64,000 nucleotides of DNA from Rhizobiales bacterium UBA3584 (GTDB lineage: Bacteria > Pseudomonadota > Alphaproteobacteria > Rhizobiales > Devosiaceae). Position 1 is the first letter of the stretch, and every line of letters starts with the position of its first letter. The notes beneath the pieces are model-generated. The model did not search any database and was not told where the DNA came from. It was given only the letters and a program-made list of their open reading frames with translations. Location of the stretch: the NCBI GenBank assembly GCA_002375765.1, contig DFMV01000040.1:45967-109966 (forward strand). The letters run 5' to 3'. This document shows, one piece after another, positions 1-9,518 of the stretch. Position numbers and translations under genes: made by a program.

Positions 1-1944
1 GAAGTCGTGGTGCTCCACCTCATGGGGCATCTGATGGAACGTCAGCTCGATCCTGCTGCCGGTTATCTGCTGCAGCGCGAACTCGAAGGGCGTGGCATCA
101 AGATCCACTGCAAGGCGCAGACCAAGGCAATCCTCGGCGAGGACAAGGTCGAGGCCGTCGTTCTCGATGACGGTACGGTTTATGACGCCGATCTGGTGGT
201 GATGGCTGTGGGCATCCGCCCTGAAACGCGCATCGCAACCGATGCCGGCGTCACTGTTGAGCGCGGCATTATCGTTGACGATGCAATGCGGACATCGGAC
301 CCTGATATTCTGGCTCTCGGAGAGTGCGTCGAGCACAACGGCATGGTCTATGGTCTGGTTGCACCGCTCTATGACATGGCCAAGGTCGCAGCCAAGACGC
401 TGACTCAAACCGAGGCGGCGTTCAAGCCGGTCCAGACGGCCACGCAGCTCAAAGTAACGGGGGTTAGTCTGTATTCAGCGGGCGACTTCGCCGATGGCGA
501 AGGGCGCGAAGAGATCGTTTTGCGCGACGCAGCGGCCGGGGTTTACAAGCGGCTGGTTCTCGAAGGCGACAAGGTGATCGGCACCGTTCTCTATGGGGAA
601 ACCGGCGATGGGGCGTGGTTCTTCGATCTCATCAAGAAAGCTGAGCCGATCAGCACCATGCGCGACACCTTGATTTTTGGCCAGGCCTACCAGGGGGGTG
701 CCGAACTGGACCCTATGGCGGCCGTTGCAGCCTTGCCGGATGATGCAGAAATCTGCGGCTGCAACGGTGTCTGCAAATCCGCGATCACCGGCGCGATCGC
801 ATCCAAAGGCCTCAACACTCTCGATGGCGTTCGGGCCCACACCAAAGCATCGGCCAGTTGTGGCTCTTGCACGGGGTTGGTTGAAAAGCTGCTCGCGGCA
901 ACCCTCGGGGATTCCTACAATCCGGCCGCGGTGCAGCCGGTTTGCCCGTGTTCGGATCTCGGGCACGATGACGTGCGTCGCCTGATCGTCGCCAAGGAGC
1001 TCAAGTCAATTCCGGCGGTCATGCAGGAATTGGAATGGAAAACTTCGTGCGGCTGCGCGAAATGCCGCCCAGCCCTCAATTATTACCTGCTCTCGACATG
1101 GCCGGGCGAATATGAGGACGACAACCAGTCGCGCTTCATCAATGAGCGTGTGCACGCCAATATCCAGAAGGACGGCACCTATTCGGTGGTTCCGCGCATG
1201 TGGGGTGGCATCACCAATCCGCGCGAATTGCGGGCCATCGCCGATGTCGCCGACAAGTTCGCTATCCCAACCATCAAGGTCACCGGTGGCCAGCGCATCG
1301 ACCTCTTGGGGGTCAAGAAGGAAGATCTGCCCGCCGTGTGGGGTGACCTCAACGCCGCCGGCATGGTTTCTGGCGCTGCCTACGCCAAAGGACTGCGTAC
1401 GGTCAAAACCTGCGTCGGGTCGGACTGGTGCCGTTTTGGGACCCAGGATTCGACCGGGCTCGGGGTGCGCATCGAAAAATTCATGTGGGGGAGCTGGACG
1501 CCGGCCAAGGTCAAGATGGCCGTTTCGGGCTGCCCGAGAAACTGCGCCGAGGCGACCTGCAAGGACGTTGGCGTTATCTGCGTGGATTCGGGCTACGAAA
1601 TCCATTTCGCTGGCGCTGCCGGTCTCGACATCAAGGGCACCGAAGTTCTCTGCCATGCCAAGACTGAGGATGAGGCGCTCGAAATCATTGTGGCTCTGAC
1701 CCAGCTCTATCGCGAGCAGGGGCGGTACCTCGAGCGCATCTACAAATGGGCCAAGCGCGTCGGATCGGCCTCGATCAAGGCGAACATCGTCGATGACCTG
1801 GAAAAGCGCCGCCACTATTTCGAGCGCTTTGTCTATTCGCAGAAATTCTCGCAGGTCGATCCATGGGAAGAGCGGGTCAACGGCAAGGACGCGCACGAGT
1901 TTGCGGCCATGGCCGAATTCGGCTTTCCCCAGGCAGCGGAGTAG
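1..1944 (+). CDS. nirB: Nitrite reductase [NAD(P)H] large subunit, 5' end outside window
   Basis: Cytoplasmic assimilatory nitrite reductase, reducing nitrite to ammonium with NAD(P)H. The open frame runs from base 1, so the first part (about 170 residues of the usual ~815) lies upstream. Seen here: the end of the FAD/NAD-binding half, a BFD-type [2Fe-2S] domain with CGCNGVC near residue 252 and CGSC near 288, a second Cys-rich stretch (CPCSD), the ferredoxin-like half-domain, and the siroheme/[4Fe-4S] motif C-x5-C (residues 471/477) followed by C-x3-C (511/515, SGCPRNC). All four siroheme-cluster cysteines are present, so the enzyme looks active. nirD starts 4 bases downstream, as the first of three further operon genes. 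Confidence 0.97.
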   Translation, partial: EVVVLHLMGHLMERQLDPAAGYLLQRELEGRGIKIHCKAQTKAILGEDKVEAVVLDDGTVYDADLVVMAVGIRPETRIATDAGVTVERGIIVDDAMRTSDPDILALGECVEHNGMVYGLVAPLYDMAKVAAKTLTQTEAAFKPVQTATQLKVTGVSLYSAGDFADGEGREEIVLRDAAAGVYKRLVLEGDKVIGTVLYGETGDGAWFFDLIKKAEPISTMRDTLIFGQAYQGGAELDPMAAVAALPDDAEICGCNGVCKSAITGAIASKGLNTLDGVRAHTKASASCGSCTGLVEKLLAATLGDSYNPAAVQPVCPCSDLGHDDVRRLIVAKELKSIPAVMQELEWKTSCGCAKCRPALNYYLLSTWPGEYEDDNQSRFINERVHANIQKDGTYSVVPRMWGGITNPRELRAIADVADKFAIPTIKVTGGQRIDLLGVKKEDLPAVWGDLNAAGMVSGAAYAKGLRTVKTCVGSDWCRFGTQDSTGLGVRIEKFMWGSWTPAKVKMAVSGCPRNCAEATCKDVGVICVDSGYEIHFAGAAGLDIKGTEVLCHAKTEDEALEIIVALTQLYREQGRYLERIYKWAKRVGSASIKANIVDDLEKRRHYFERFVYSQKFSQVDPWEERVNGKDAHEFAAMAEFGFPQAAE

Positions 1945-1948
1945 GGCG

Positions 1949-2284
1949 ATGACCGAGTGGATCAAGATCGGACAGCTTTCCGACATTCCCCAGCGCGGTG
2001 CGCGGTGCCTCAATACGCCCATCGGCAAGATCGCCGTATTCCGGACCGCTACCGACGATGTCTTTGCGATCGAGGATCGCTGCCCGCACAGGGGCGGGCC
2101 GTTGAGCCAGGGCATCGTTCACGGTGCGCAGGTGACCTGTCCTCTACACAATTGGGTGTTTTCGCTCGAAACCGGCGAGGCGCAGGGCGCCGATGAGGGC
2201 AAGGTTCAGACGTTTGCGCTTCGCCGCGATGGTGAAACGCTGCTGATCGACGCAAGCTTTGCGCTTGCTGTCGCTGCGGAGTAG
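1949..2284 (+). CDS. nirD: Nitrite reductase [NAD(P)H] small subunit, Rieske type
   Basis: Small subunit of the assimilatory nitrite reductase, 111 residues. It is a Rieske fold with both cluster-binding boxes intact (CPHRGGPL and CPLHNW, giving C-x-H and C-x2-H). Some NirD proteins, including the enterobacterial one, have lost these ligands, so this copy probably still binds a [2Fe-2S] cluster (inference). The ATG start 4 bases after the nirB stop is chosen because the Rieske domain begins shortly after it. A longer reading frame running upstream into nirB has no family support. Confidence 0.95.
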   Translation: MTEWIKIGQLSDIPQRGARCLNTPIGKIAVFRTATDDVFAIEDRCPHRGGPLSQGIVHGAQVTCPLHNWVFSLETGEAQGADEGKVQTFALRRDGETLLIDASFALAVAAE

Positions 2285-2288
2285 CGAC

Positions 2289-4919
2289 TTGACCGAACCC
2301 ATCCGCACAACCTGTCCCTATTGCGGCGTCGGCTGCGGCGTGCTCGCCACGCCGCAGGACGATGGCTCGGTTCTAATCGCCGGCGATCCCCAGCATCCGG
2401 CCAATTTCGGCCGGTTATGCTCGAAGGGTTCGGCGCTGGCCGAAACCATCTCACTGGAAGGTCGTCAGCTCGTTCCCATGATCGATGGCGTTGAAGCCAG
2501 CTGGTCCGACGCGCTCGATGCGGCTGCCGGCCGGTTGCGCGCAATTATCGACGCGCACGGGCCGGACGCCGTTGCCCTTTACGGATCGGGACAACTGCTC
2601 ACCGAGGATTATTACGTCGCCAACAAGCTGATGAAGGGATTTATCGGCACTGCCAATATCGACACCAATTCGCGGCTTTGCATGGCATCCTCGGTTGCCG
2701 GGCACAAACGCGCCTTTGGGTCCGATACTGTTCCGGGCACCTATGAGGATCTCGAACTTGCCGATCTGGTCGTGCTGGTCGGATCCAATCTCGCCTGGTG
2801 CCACCCGGTTCTCTATCAACGTATCCTCGCGGCCCGGGACGCCAGGCCGGATCTGCGGATCGTGGTGATCGATCCACGCCGCACCAATTGCGCTGAAACC
2901 GCCGATTTGCACCTGCCCATCGCTTCCGATGGCGACGTGGCGCTTTTTGCGGGTCTCTTCGCCCACCTTTCAAATGCCGGCGTACTCGATGCCCGCTTTA
3001 TCGCCGACCACACCACAGGCATTTCCGATGCGCTTGACGCAGCCGACGACTGGACGATCTCTCGCGTTGCAGAGGCAACGGGCCTCTCGACAGCCGATGT
3101 AGCGATGTTTTTTGACATGTTCACGGCCACCGAAAGGGTCGTGACCGTCTATTCCCAAGGGGTCAACCAATCGACTTCGGGAACCGACAAGGTCAACGCC
3201 ATTCTCAACTGCCACCTGGGTACGGGCCGCATCGGGCGGCCGGGTATGGGGCCGTTTTCAATCACCGGCCAACCCAACGCCATGGGCGGGCGCGAGGTGG
3301 GCGGTTTGGCCAACATGCTGGCCGCGCATATGGAATTTGACGATGCGGATCGTGTGGCCCGGTTCTGGAATGCGCCCGCCATCGCCACCAAACCGGGGCT
3401 CAAGGCCGTCGACATGTTCGATGCCATTGGCGACGGGCGGATTAAGGCCGTGTGGATCATGGCGACCAATCCCGTCGTATCGCTCCCTGACGCCGATGCC
3501 GCCCGCAAGGCCCTTGCGGACTGCGACACGGTAATTGTCTCGGACATGTTTGCGACCACCGATACGGCGCGCATGGCTAATATTTTCTTGCCCGCCGCCG
3601 GCTGGGGAGAAAAGTCGGGCACCGTGACCAATTCGGAGCGCCGGATTTCACGTCAACGCGCCTTCCGCCCGCTTCCCGGAGACGCGCGTCCCGATTGGTG
3701 GATCATTTGCCAGATTGCCAGGCGTCTTGGCTTTTCCGGTTTCGATTACGCTTCGCCTGCCGAAATCTTTGCCGAGCACGCCGAACTTTCGGGGTTTGAG
3801 AATCGGGGCAGCCGCGATTTCGATATCTCGGCCCTGGCCGACCGCGATTATGAAACGCTCGCTCCGGCCCAATGGCCGGTGCCACGGTCCGGCAGAGGAG
3901 CAACGCGGTTTTTCGGTTCGGGAGGCTTTTTCACGCCGGACGGCAAGGCTCGCATTCTTCCTCTCGCCCCTCCGCCCCCCAAGGATCGCGGGCCGGGCCA
4001 ATTGATCCTCAACACCGGCCGCGTGCGCGACCATTGGCACACCATGACCCGCACGGGCCGCACGCCGCGCCTTTCAGCGCATTACGCGGAACCCTTCGCC
4101 GAAATTCATCCCCACGATGCCGAGCGGCTTTCGATCCGCCGCACCCAGCTCGTCCGGCTCGAGAATGCCTACGGCACCGCTATCGTTCGCGCCCTCGTCA
4201 CCGACCGGCAGCAGAAGGGCTCGGTCTTTGTGCCCATGCACTGGACGGGGGAAACTGCCGTAACGGGCCGAGCGAATGCACTCCTTGGCCCGTTCACCGA
4301 CCCGGTTTCCGGGCAACCGGCGCTCAAGATGGGTCGGGTCAGCGCAACGCCGGTCGATGTGGCGCTCTATGGATTCCTCGTGAGCTGCCGCAAGCCCGAT
4401 CTGAGCACGCTCGACTATTGGGCCGTGGCACCGGCTCGGGAAGGCTGGCGCGCTGAAATCGCGTTCTTTGAGCGTCCCGAGGATATACTTGTCCAGGCCC
4501 GCGCCATTCTGGGTCTGCCTGCCAACGCTCAACTGACCACGAGCCTGGATGCCCGAACGGGCCGGATCAACCTTGTCCGCTTTGACGGCGATCGGCTCGA
4601 TTGCGCGCTTTATCTTTCGCCCGACCCGGTACTCGCCGCCCGCCAATGGATCATCGAACAATTCGCCGGAACACATGACACGCCAATCGCGCGGGCCAGG
4701 GTGCTCGCGGGTCGCCCAGGTGCCGATCAGCCCGATCCGGGACCGCTGGTCTGTTCGTGTTTTGGCGTCGGTGCCAACCAGATTGCCGATGCAGTCGTCG
4801 GCGGATGCGCCAGCGTGGCGGACATAGGCGATGCCCTGCAAGCGGGCACAAATTGCGGTTCCTGCCGCACAGAAATCGGGAGAATTATCGATGCAAATCG
4901 TCTCGCGGCAGCCGAGTAA
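2289..4919 (+). CDS. nasA: Assimilatory nitrate reductase catalytic subunit
   Basis: Molybdenum (bis-MGD) enzyme reducing nitrate to nitrite in the cytoplasm, 876 residues. The N-terminus carries the [4Fe-4S] motif CPYCGVGC with the fourth Cys in GRLCSKG. The molybdopterin oxidoreductase and dinucleotide-binding domains follow. The C-terminus has a BFD-type [2Fe-2S] domain (LVCSCFGVG near residue 822, NCGSCR later), found in NasA proteins that accept electrons without a separate small subunit. I chose the TTG at 2289: GGAG at 2278-2281 lies 7 bases upstream and the codon follows the nirD stop directly. A TTG at 2259 would lie inside nirD. The 3' end overlaps cysG by 29 bases. Confidence 0.95.
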   Translation: MTEPIRTTCPYCGVGCGVLATPQDDGSVLIAGDPQHPANFGRLCSKGSALAETISLEGRQLVPMIDGVEASWSDALDAAAGRLRAIIDAHGPDAVALYGSGQLLTEDYYVANKLMKGFIGTANIDTNSRLCMASSVAGHKRAFGSDTVPGTYEDLELADLVVLVGSNLAWCHPVLYQRILAARDARPDLRIVVIDPRRTNCAETADLHLPIASDGDVALFAGLFAHLSNAGVLDARFIADHTTGISDALDAADDWTISRVAEATGLSTADVAMFFDMFTATERVVTVYSQGVNQSTSGTDKVNAILNCHLGTGRIGRPGMGPFSITGQPNAMGGREVGGLANMLAAHMEFDDADRVARFWNAPAIATKPGLKAVDMFDAIGDGRIKAVWIMATNPVVSLPDADAARKALADCDTVIVSDMFATTDTARMANIFLPAAGWGEKSGTVTNSERRISRQRAFRPLPGDARPDWWIICQIARRLGFSGFDYASPAEIFAEHAELSGFENRGSRDFDISALADRDYETLAPAQWPVPRSGRGATRFFGSGGFFTPDGKARILPLAPPPPKDRGPGQLILNTGRVRDHWHTMTRTGRTPRLSAHYAEPFAEIHPHDAERLSIRRTQLVRLENAYGTAIVRALVTDRQQKGSVFVPMHWTGETAVTGRANALLGPFTDPVSGQPALKMGRVSATPVDVALYGFLVSCRKPDLSTLDYWAVAPAREGWRAEIAFFERPEDILVQARAILGLPANAQLTTSLDARTGRINLVRFDGDRLDCALYLSPDPVLAARQWIIEQFAGTHDTPIARARVLAGRPGADQPDPGPLVCSCFGVGANQIADAVVGGCASVADIGDALQAGTNCGSCRTEIGRIIDANRLAAAE

Positions 4920-6339
4920 GGCCGAACCACCCCGGATGGCACGCCTCGACGTGCTTCCGGTTTTCTTCGATCTCAAGGGAAAAAAGGTGCTTGTTGCCGG
5001 TGGCGAAGAGCCTGCCGCCTGGAAGGCCGAATTGATGGCCGCCGCCGGTGCGAGAGTGAGCGTTTTTGCTGAACACTTCTGCGAGGAGATGGTCGCGCTC
5101 GAAGCGCGTGGAGCCATCCAGTTTGTACAAGGCGATTGGCGGCAGGCGGACTGGGCTGGCCTGGCACTGGCCATAGGGGATTGTTCAGAGGAAGAAGCCG
5201 CCGAGTTTGTTGCAATGGCACGAGTGCATGGGGTGCCGGTCAATGTGATCGACAAGCCCGAGCATTGCCAGTTTCAGTTCGGCTCCATCGTCAACCGCTC
5301 TCCGCTCGTTGTCGGCATTTCCACCAGCGGAGCGGCGCCGATATTGGGTCAGGCGGTGCGCCGGCGTATCGAGACCCTGTTGCCCAAAACGCTTAGCGCA
5401 TGGGCGCGGCTTGCACAGTCTGTGCGCTCTATTGTGCTGGATCGGCTCGCCGCCGGCGCGGAGCGCCGCGCTTTCTGGGAGCGGTTCACCGACCTGAGTT
5501 TTTCGGGCAAGGAGCCAGTTGGCGACCCGGAGGCGATGATTGCCCACGCGTCGCGGGTACCCTCCGGGCGTGTCACCCTTGTGGGGGCTGGTCCGGGAGA
5601 CGCGGAATATCTCACCCTCAAAGCCGTCCGCGCGCTGCAGTCCGCCGATGTGATCTTGTTTGACGATCTGGTTTCCGACGATGTTCTTGAACTGGCGCGC
5701 CGGGAGGCCAAGCGTATTCTCGTCGGGAAACGCGCTCGCCGGGCGAGTTGCCGTCAGGAAGATATAAATTCGATGATGGCCGACCTTGCCCGCAAGGGCC
5801 GGCATGTGGTGCGGCTCAAGTCCGGTGACCCAATGCTGTTCGGACGAGCCGGTGAAGAGATTGCCGCCCTTGAAGCGCAAAATATACCCGTCTCGGTGGT
5901 TCCGGGCATTTCGACTGCGTTTGCCCTTGCTGCCGAGTTGGGCATCTCGCTGACCCACCGCGATTGTGCGCAGTCGGTCCGGTTTGTGACCGGCCACGCC
6001 CGCAATGGTCAATTGCCCTCAAATCTTGATTGGCGGGCTTTATCCGATCCCGCGACAACTCATGTCTATTACATGTCGGGTGCGACAGCTCCCCAGATTG
6101 CCGAGAACCTGCTGGCTCGGGGCATGGACCCGGCCATGCCGGTGCTGATAGCGAGCAATGTCGGTCGTCCGGAGCGACAAATCGTGCGCTGCCGGCTCGA
6201 TGGGCTCGCCGTGGAAATGAAGGGCCAGCACTTTTCCGGCCCGGTCATCACCGCAATCGGTCAAGCGTTCGGCCGGAGAAGGGCAGAGACTCCCAGGCTC
6301 GCAACGGCGTCTGAAGCGGTTGCCGCATACGCCTCATAG
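4891..6339 (+). CDS. cysG: Siroheme synthase (precorrin-2 dehydrogenase/ferrochelatase and uroporphyrinogen-III methyltransferase)
   Basis: Makes siroheme, the cofactor NirB needs, which explains its place at the end of the operon. It has 482 residues. The N-terminal third is the NAD-dependent dehydrogenase/chelatase module (VLVAGGEE, NVIDKPEHC, SIVNRSPLVVGIS). The C-terminal part is the SAM methyltransferase (LVGAGPGDAEYLTLKA, RLKSGDPMLFGRAGEE, GISTAFALAAELGISLTHRD). The glycine-rich loop of the N-terminal module is less regular than usual (GGEEPAAWK), and the common SGKAP is SGAAP, so one N-terminal activity may be weakened (inference). The ATG at 4891 has GGGAG at 4878-4882 and lies inside the nasA 3' end. 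Confidence 0.93.
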   Translation: MQIVSRQPSKAEPPRMARLDVLPVFFDLKGKKVLVAGGEEPAAWKAELMAAAGARVSVFAEHFCEEMVALEARGAIQFVQGDWRQADWAGLALAIGDCSEEEAAEFVAMARVHGVPVNVIDKPEHCQFQFGSIVNRSPLVVGISTSGAAPILGQAVRRRIETLLPKTLSAWARLAQSVRSIVLDRLAAGAERRAFWERFTDLSFSGKEPVGDPEAMIAHASRVPSGRVTLVGAGPGDAEYLTLKAVRALQSADVILFDDLVSDDVLELARREAKRILVGKRARRASCRQEDINSMMADLARKGRHVVRLKSGDPMLFGRAGEEIAALEAQNIPVSVVPGISTAFALAAELGISLTHRDCAQSVRFVTGHARNGQLPSNLDWRALSDPATTHVYYMSGATAPQIAENLLARGMDPAMPVLIASNVGRPERQIVRCRLDGLAVEMKGQHFSGPVITAIGQAFGRRRAETPRLATASEAVAAYAS

Positions 6340-6359
6340 GCATTTTGAAAATTACCGAC

Positions 6360-6391
6360 TTGACGACACCTAGTTATGTTTCATAACATAA
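6360..6391 (+). promoter_or_regulatory. Promoter and nested palindromic operator of the hydroxycinnamate-type operon
   Basis: A sigma70-like pair is visible: TTGACG at 6360-6365 and TAACAT at 6384-6389, 18 bases apart. Between and over the -10 lie two overlapping perfect inverted repeats: GTTATG-TTT-CATAAC (6373-6387) and TTATGT-N6-ACATAA (6374-6391). This is the classic position for a repressor. The ATGT..ACAT core resembles PadR-type operators but with a shorter spacer. Which regulator binds is not shown by the sequence. Confidence 0.6.
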
Positions 6392-6410
6392 TTCAACTGG
6401 GAGGTTGGCC

Positions 6411-8273
6411 ATGTCAAATCTATCGACGCCCATTCGCGAGGTCAGGATGGGCCAAATGTCGGCGCGAGCCGAACGGGCGCAGGACGGAATTGTTCATGTG
6501 CGTTCGAGTGAGCAGTTGGCTCCCTATTCGCGCTCCATCCCCGACGCCATCGCGCAATGGGCGGAAAAAACTCCCGATGCACTCATGGTTGCAGATCGCA
6601 ACAGCGATACGGGCGACTGGCGCAAGTTGAGCTATGCGCAGGTCATGGCGGCCATCAAGCCGCTTGGCCAGGCGCCTCTTGATGCGGGGCTGTCGCAGGA
6701 CCGTCCGCTGATGATCCTGTCGGGCAATGAAATCGAACATCTCCTGCTTGGGCTGGCCGCCATTTGGGTTGGCATTCCCTACGCGCCGATTTCGCCGGCC
6801 TACTCGCTGATCTCCACCGATTTTGGCAAGCTCAAGCATATCGCCGGGCTCCTCACCCCCGGAATGATATATGCGTCCGATGGCGAGAAATTCGGGCCGG
6901 CCATCGAAGCGGTGTTCGGCGACAGTGTTCCTCTGGTGGTCAAATCCAATCCGCCATCGGGCCGTAACTCGCGTCTGTTTGATGATCTTGCAGCGACCGG
7001 TGTCACAGCAGCGGTGGCTCGGGCCCACGACGCCGTTACGCCCGACACCATTGCCAAGATACTCTTTACCTCGGGCTCGACCGGCATGCCCAAGGGTGTC
7101 ATCACCACCAACCGCATGATGACCTGCAATCAGGAGATGATCCGCACAGCCCTGGCGTTTCTCAAGGACGAACCGCCGGTGCTTTTGGACTGGATGCCCT
7201 GGAACCACGTTGCCGGCTCGAGTCACAATACAGGCATCGCGTTTTACAATGGCGGCAGCTTTTATATCGATGACGGCCAGCCCACCCCCGCAAAAATCGG
7301 CAATACGCTGCGCAACCTACGTGATGTTCAGCCCACCATATATCTCACCGTACCCAAGGGGTACGAGTTCCTTGTGGCGGCGTTCGAAGAGGATCACGAG
7401 GTTCGGAGCAAGTTCTTCTCGCGCCTGAAATTGATGCAGTATGCGGGCGCCAGCCTGTCCCAGCATGTCTTTGACGGCATGGACAGGGCGGCGCGGGCCG
7501 AACTGGGTCAGCGGGTGATGATCATCACCGGCTACGGCTCAACCGAAACCGCTCCCTTTGCCTTCACCACCACCTGGCCGGTTCAGGAGGCGGGACATAT
7601 CGGGCTGCCGGCGGCGGGTATGGAAATCAAGCTGGTGCCCAATGGCGACAAGATGGAGTTGCGGGTCAAAGGCCCCAATGTCACGCCGGGCTATTGGCGC
7701 GACGAAGAAAAAACGCGCGAGGCCTTCGATGAGGAAGGGTTCTATAAAATCGGCGATGCCGTAAGACAGGCCGACGAAAATGATCTGTCCAAAGGCTTCG
7801 TTTTTGATGGGCGCGTGAGTGAAGATTTCAAGCTCTCGACCGGCACCTGGGTCAATTTTGCCAGCGTGCGCAAATCGGTAGTCGAGGCGTGCGCGCCTCT
7901 GATCCGCGATGTGGTTGTGACCGGCGCGGACCGTAACCATCTGGGCGCGCTGATTTTTCCTGACTTTGAGGCCTGTGCGCGTTTTGCCGGTTTGCCGGCA
8001 GGGACGGATCCTGCACAGATTGCGGAACATGCCAGCGTCAAGGACAAGTTTGCGGCTGATCTTGGAGCGCTGGCGAAACGTGCGACCGGCAGTTCCAATC
8101 ATGTTGCCCGAGCGTATGTGATGACCGCGCTGCCCGATATCGACAAAGGCGAGGTTACTGACAAAGGGTCGATCAACCAGCGTGCCGTTCTGGCGGCCCG
8201 CAAGGATCTTGTCGAGGCCCTCTATGCCGAGCCGGTGCCGACCGGCGTTCTAGATCTGCCGAGAAAAGGATAA
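6411..8273 (+). CDS. fcs: Feruloyl-CoA synthetase-like AMP-dependent acid-CoA ligase
   Basis: Activates an aromatic (hydroxycinnamic-type) acid to its CoA thioester with ATP; 620 residues, cytoplasmic. ANL-superfamily motifs are complete: LFTSGSTGMPKG near residue 218, YGSTETAP near 375, and the catalytic C-terminal lysine in VTDKGSINQR near 584. The middle section (DWMPWNHVAGSSHN, LTVPKGYEFLV) is typical of feruloyl-CoA synthetases rather than fatty-acid ligases. The ATG at 6411 has TGGGAGG at 6398-6404. It leads an operon with thiolase, dehydrogenase, thioesterase and crotonase. No vanillin dehydrogenase is present, which argues for side-chain beta-oxidation rather than the Fcs/Ech/Vdh route. 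The exact substrate is inferred. Confidence 0.85.
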   Translation: MSNLSTPIREVRMGQMSARAERAQDGIVHVRSSEQLAPYSRSIPDAIAQWAEKTPDALMVADRNSDTGDWRKLSYAQVMAAIKPLGQAPLDAGLSQDRPLMILSGNEIEHLLLGLAAIWVGIPYAPISPAYSLISTDFGKLKHIAGLLTPGMIYASDGEKFGPAIEAVFGDSVPLVVKSNPPSGRNSRLFDDLAATGVTAAVARAHDAVTPDTIAKILFTSGSTGMPKGVITTNRMMTCNQEMIRTALAFLKDEPPVLLDWMPWNHVAGSSHNTGIAFYNGGSFYIDDGQPTPAKIGNTLRNLRDVQPTIYLTVPKGYEFLVAAFEEDHEVRSKFFSRLKLMQYAGASLSQHVFDGMDRAARAELGQRVMIITGYGSTETAPFAFTTTWPVQEAGHIGLPAAGMEIKLVPNGDKMELRVKGPNVTPGYWRDEEKTREAFDEEGFYKIGDAVRQADENDLSKGFVFDGRVSEDFKLSTGTWVNFASVRKSVVEACAPLIRDVVVTGADRNHLGALIFPDFEACARFAGLPAGTDPAQIAEHASVKDKFAADLGALAKRATGSSNHVARAYVMTALPDIDKGEVTDKGSINQRAVLAARKDLVEALYAEPVPTGVLDLPRKG

Positions 8274-8276
8274 TCC

Positions 8277-9518
8277 ATGACCAAGGGTTTGCGTCTTACA
8301 TTCGAGGATGCCTGGCTGCTCGGCGGGGCTCGTACGCCGTTCGTTGATTATCGCGGCGCGCTTTCTGACATCTCGCCCATTGATCTAGGTATCAAGGCCG
8401 CACGCGCGGCTATCGAAAAAACAGGCGTCGCCGCTTCAGATATCGAAACGACGGTCGCCGGTTCCATGGCTCAGGCATCGTTTGATGCCTATGTCACGCC
8501 GCGCCATATCGGGCTCTATGCCGGCGCACCGACCGAGGCACCGGCCCATCTGGTGCAGCGCATTTGCGGCACCGGGCTTGAAGCCATCGCCCAGGCGGCC
8601 GATGCGGTCGCGTTGGGCCGCGTCAGTCTCGCGCTCGCGGCCGGTACGGAATCGATGAGTCGTAATCCCATCGCCGCCTATACGCATCGCAACGGCTTTG
8701 CCATGGGCAAGGTGGAGTTCAAGGACTTCCTCTGGGAAGCGCTCTATGATCCTGCCGGATGTGTCACCATGGGCGACACCGCCGAAAACCTTGCCAAACA
8801 GTACGGCATCGAGCGTGAACGGGTCGACCGCTTCGCTGTTCGCAGTTTCGAGCGGGCAATAGCGGCGCGCGATGGGGGATTGCTGGCCGAGGAAATTGTG
8901 CCCGTGGTCAGCGAGACATTCGAAATCGAGGGGATCGATAAGCGATCCATCCGGTTGCCGCGCGGCGTTGAACAGGTGGATACCGACAGCCATATCCGGC
9001 CCTCGCCCTACGAGATCCTTTCCAAACTGCGCCCGGCGTTCGGGGGTGTTCAGACAGGCGGCAATTCGTCCGCCATCGTCGATGGCGCCGGTGCGGTGCT
9101 TCTAGCGTCTTCGGACTATGCAAAATCCCATAGGCTCACGCCCAAGGCACGCATTCTCGCCTCTGCGGCGGTCGGTGTGCCGCCCCAGATCATGGGTATC
9201 GGTCCGGCGCCTGCCATTCGCGCCGTGCTCGAAGCGAGCGGGCTGACGCTGGATCAGATCGGTCGCGTCGAGATCAACGAAGCGTTCGGGGCGCAGATCC
9301 TGGCCTGTGTCGATGAGTTGGGCCTCGATGAGGACAAGCTCAACGTCAATGGTGGTGCAATCGCCATTGGCCACCCGCTGGGTGCTACGGGCATTCGGCT
9401 CGCGCTCACGCTGGCTCATGAACTGGAGCGTTCGGGCGAACGTTATGGCATCGCTTCGGCCTGCATTGGTGGCGGGCAGGGCATTGCGGTTCTCATCGAA
9501 AACCCGAAGGCTGGCTGA
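8277..9518 (+). CDS. Thiolase (acetyl-CoA acyltransferase), aromatic-acid operon
   Basis: Biosynthetic/degradative thiolase of 413 residues. Nucleophile Cys97 is in ICGTGLEA (Gly-Thr instead of the usual Gly-Ser), His366 in IAIGHPLGATG, and Cys396 in ACIGGGQG, so the catalytic triad is complete. It starts 3 bases after the ligase stop and its TGA overlaps the next ATG by one base, showing tight translational coupling. In context it would cleave the beta-ketoacyl-CoA made by the following dehydrogenase, releasing acetyl-CoA and a shortened aromatic acyl-CoA (inference). Confidence 0.92.
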   Translation: MTKGLRLTFEDAWLLGGARTPFVDYRGALSDISPIDLGIKAARAAIEKTGVAASDIETTVAGSMAQASFDAYVTPRHIGLYAGAPTEAPAHLVQRICGTGLEAIAQAADAVALGRVSLALAAGTESMSRNPIAAYTHRNGFAMGKVEFKDFLWEALYDPAGCVTMGDTAENLAKQYGIERERVDRFAVRSFERAIAARDGGLLAEEIVPVVSETFEIEGIDKRSIRLPRGVEQVDTDSHIRPSPYEILSKLRPAFGGVQTGGNSSAIVDGAGAVLLASSDYAKSHRLTPKARILASAAVGVPPQIMGIGPAPAIRAVLEASGLTLDQIGRVEINEAFGAQILACVDELGLDEDKLNVNGGAIAIGHPLGATGIRLALTLAHELERSGERYGIASACIGGGQGIAVLIENPKAG

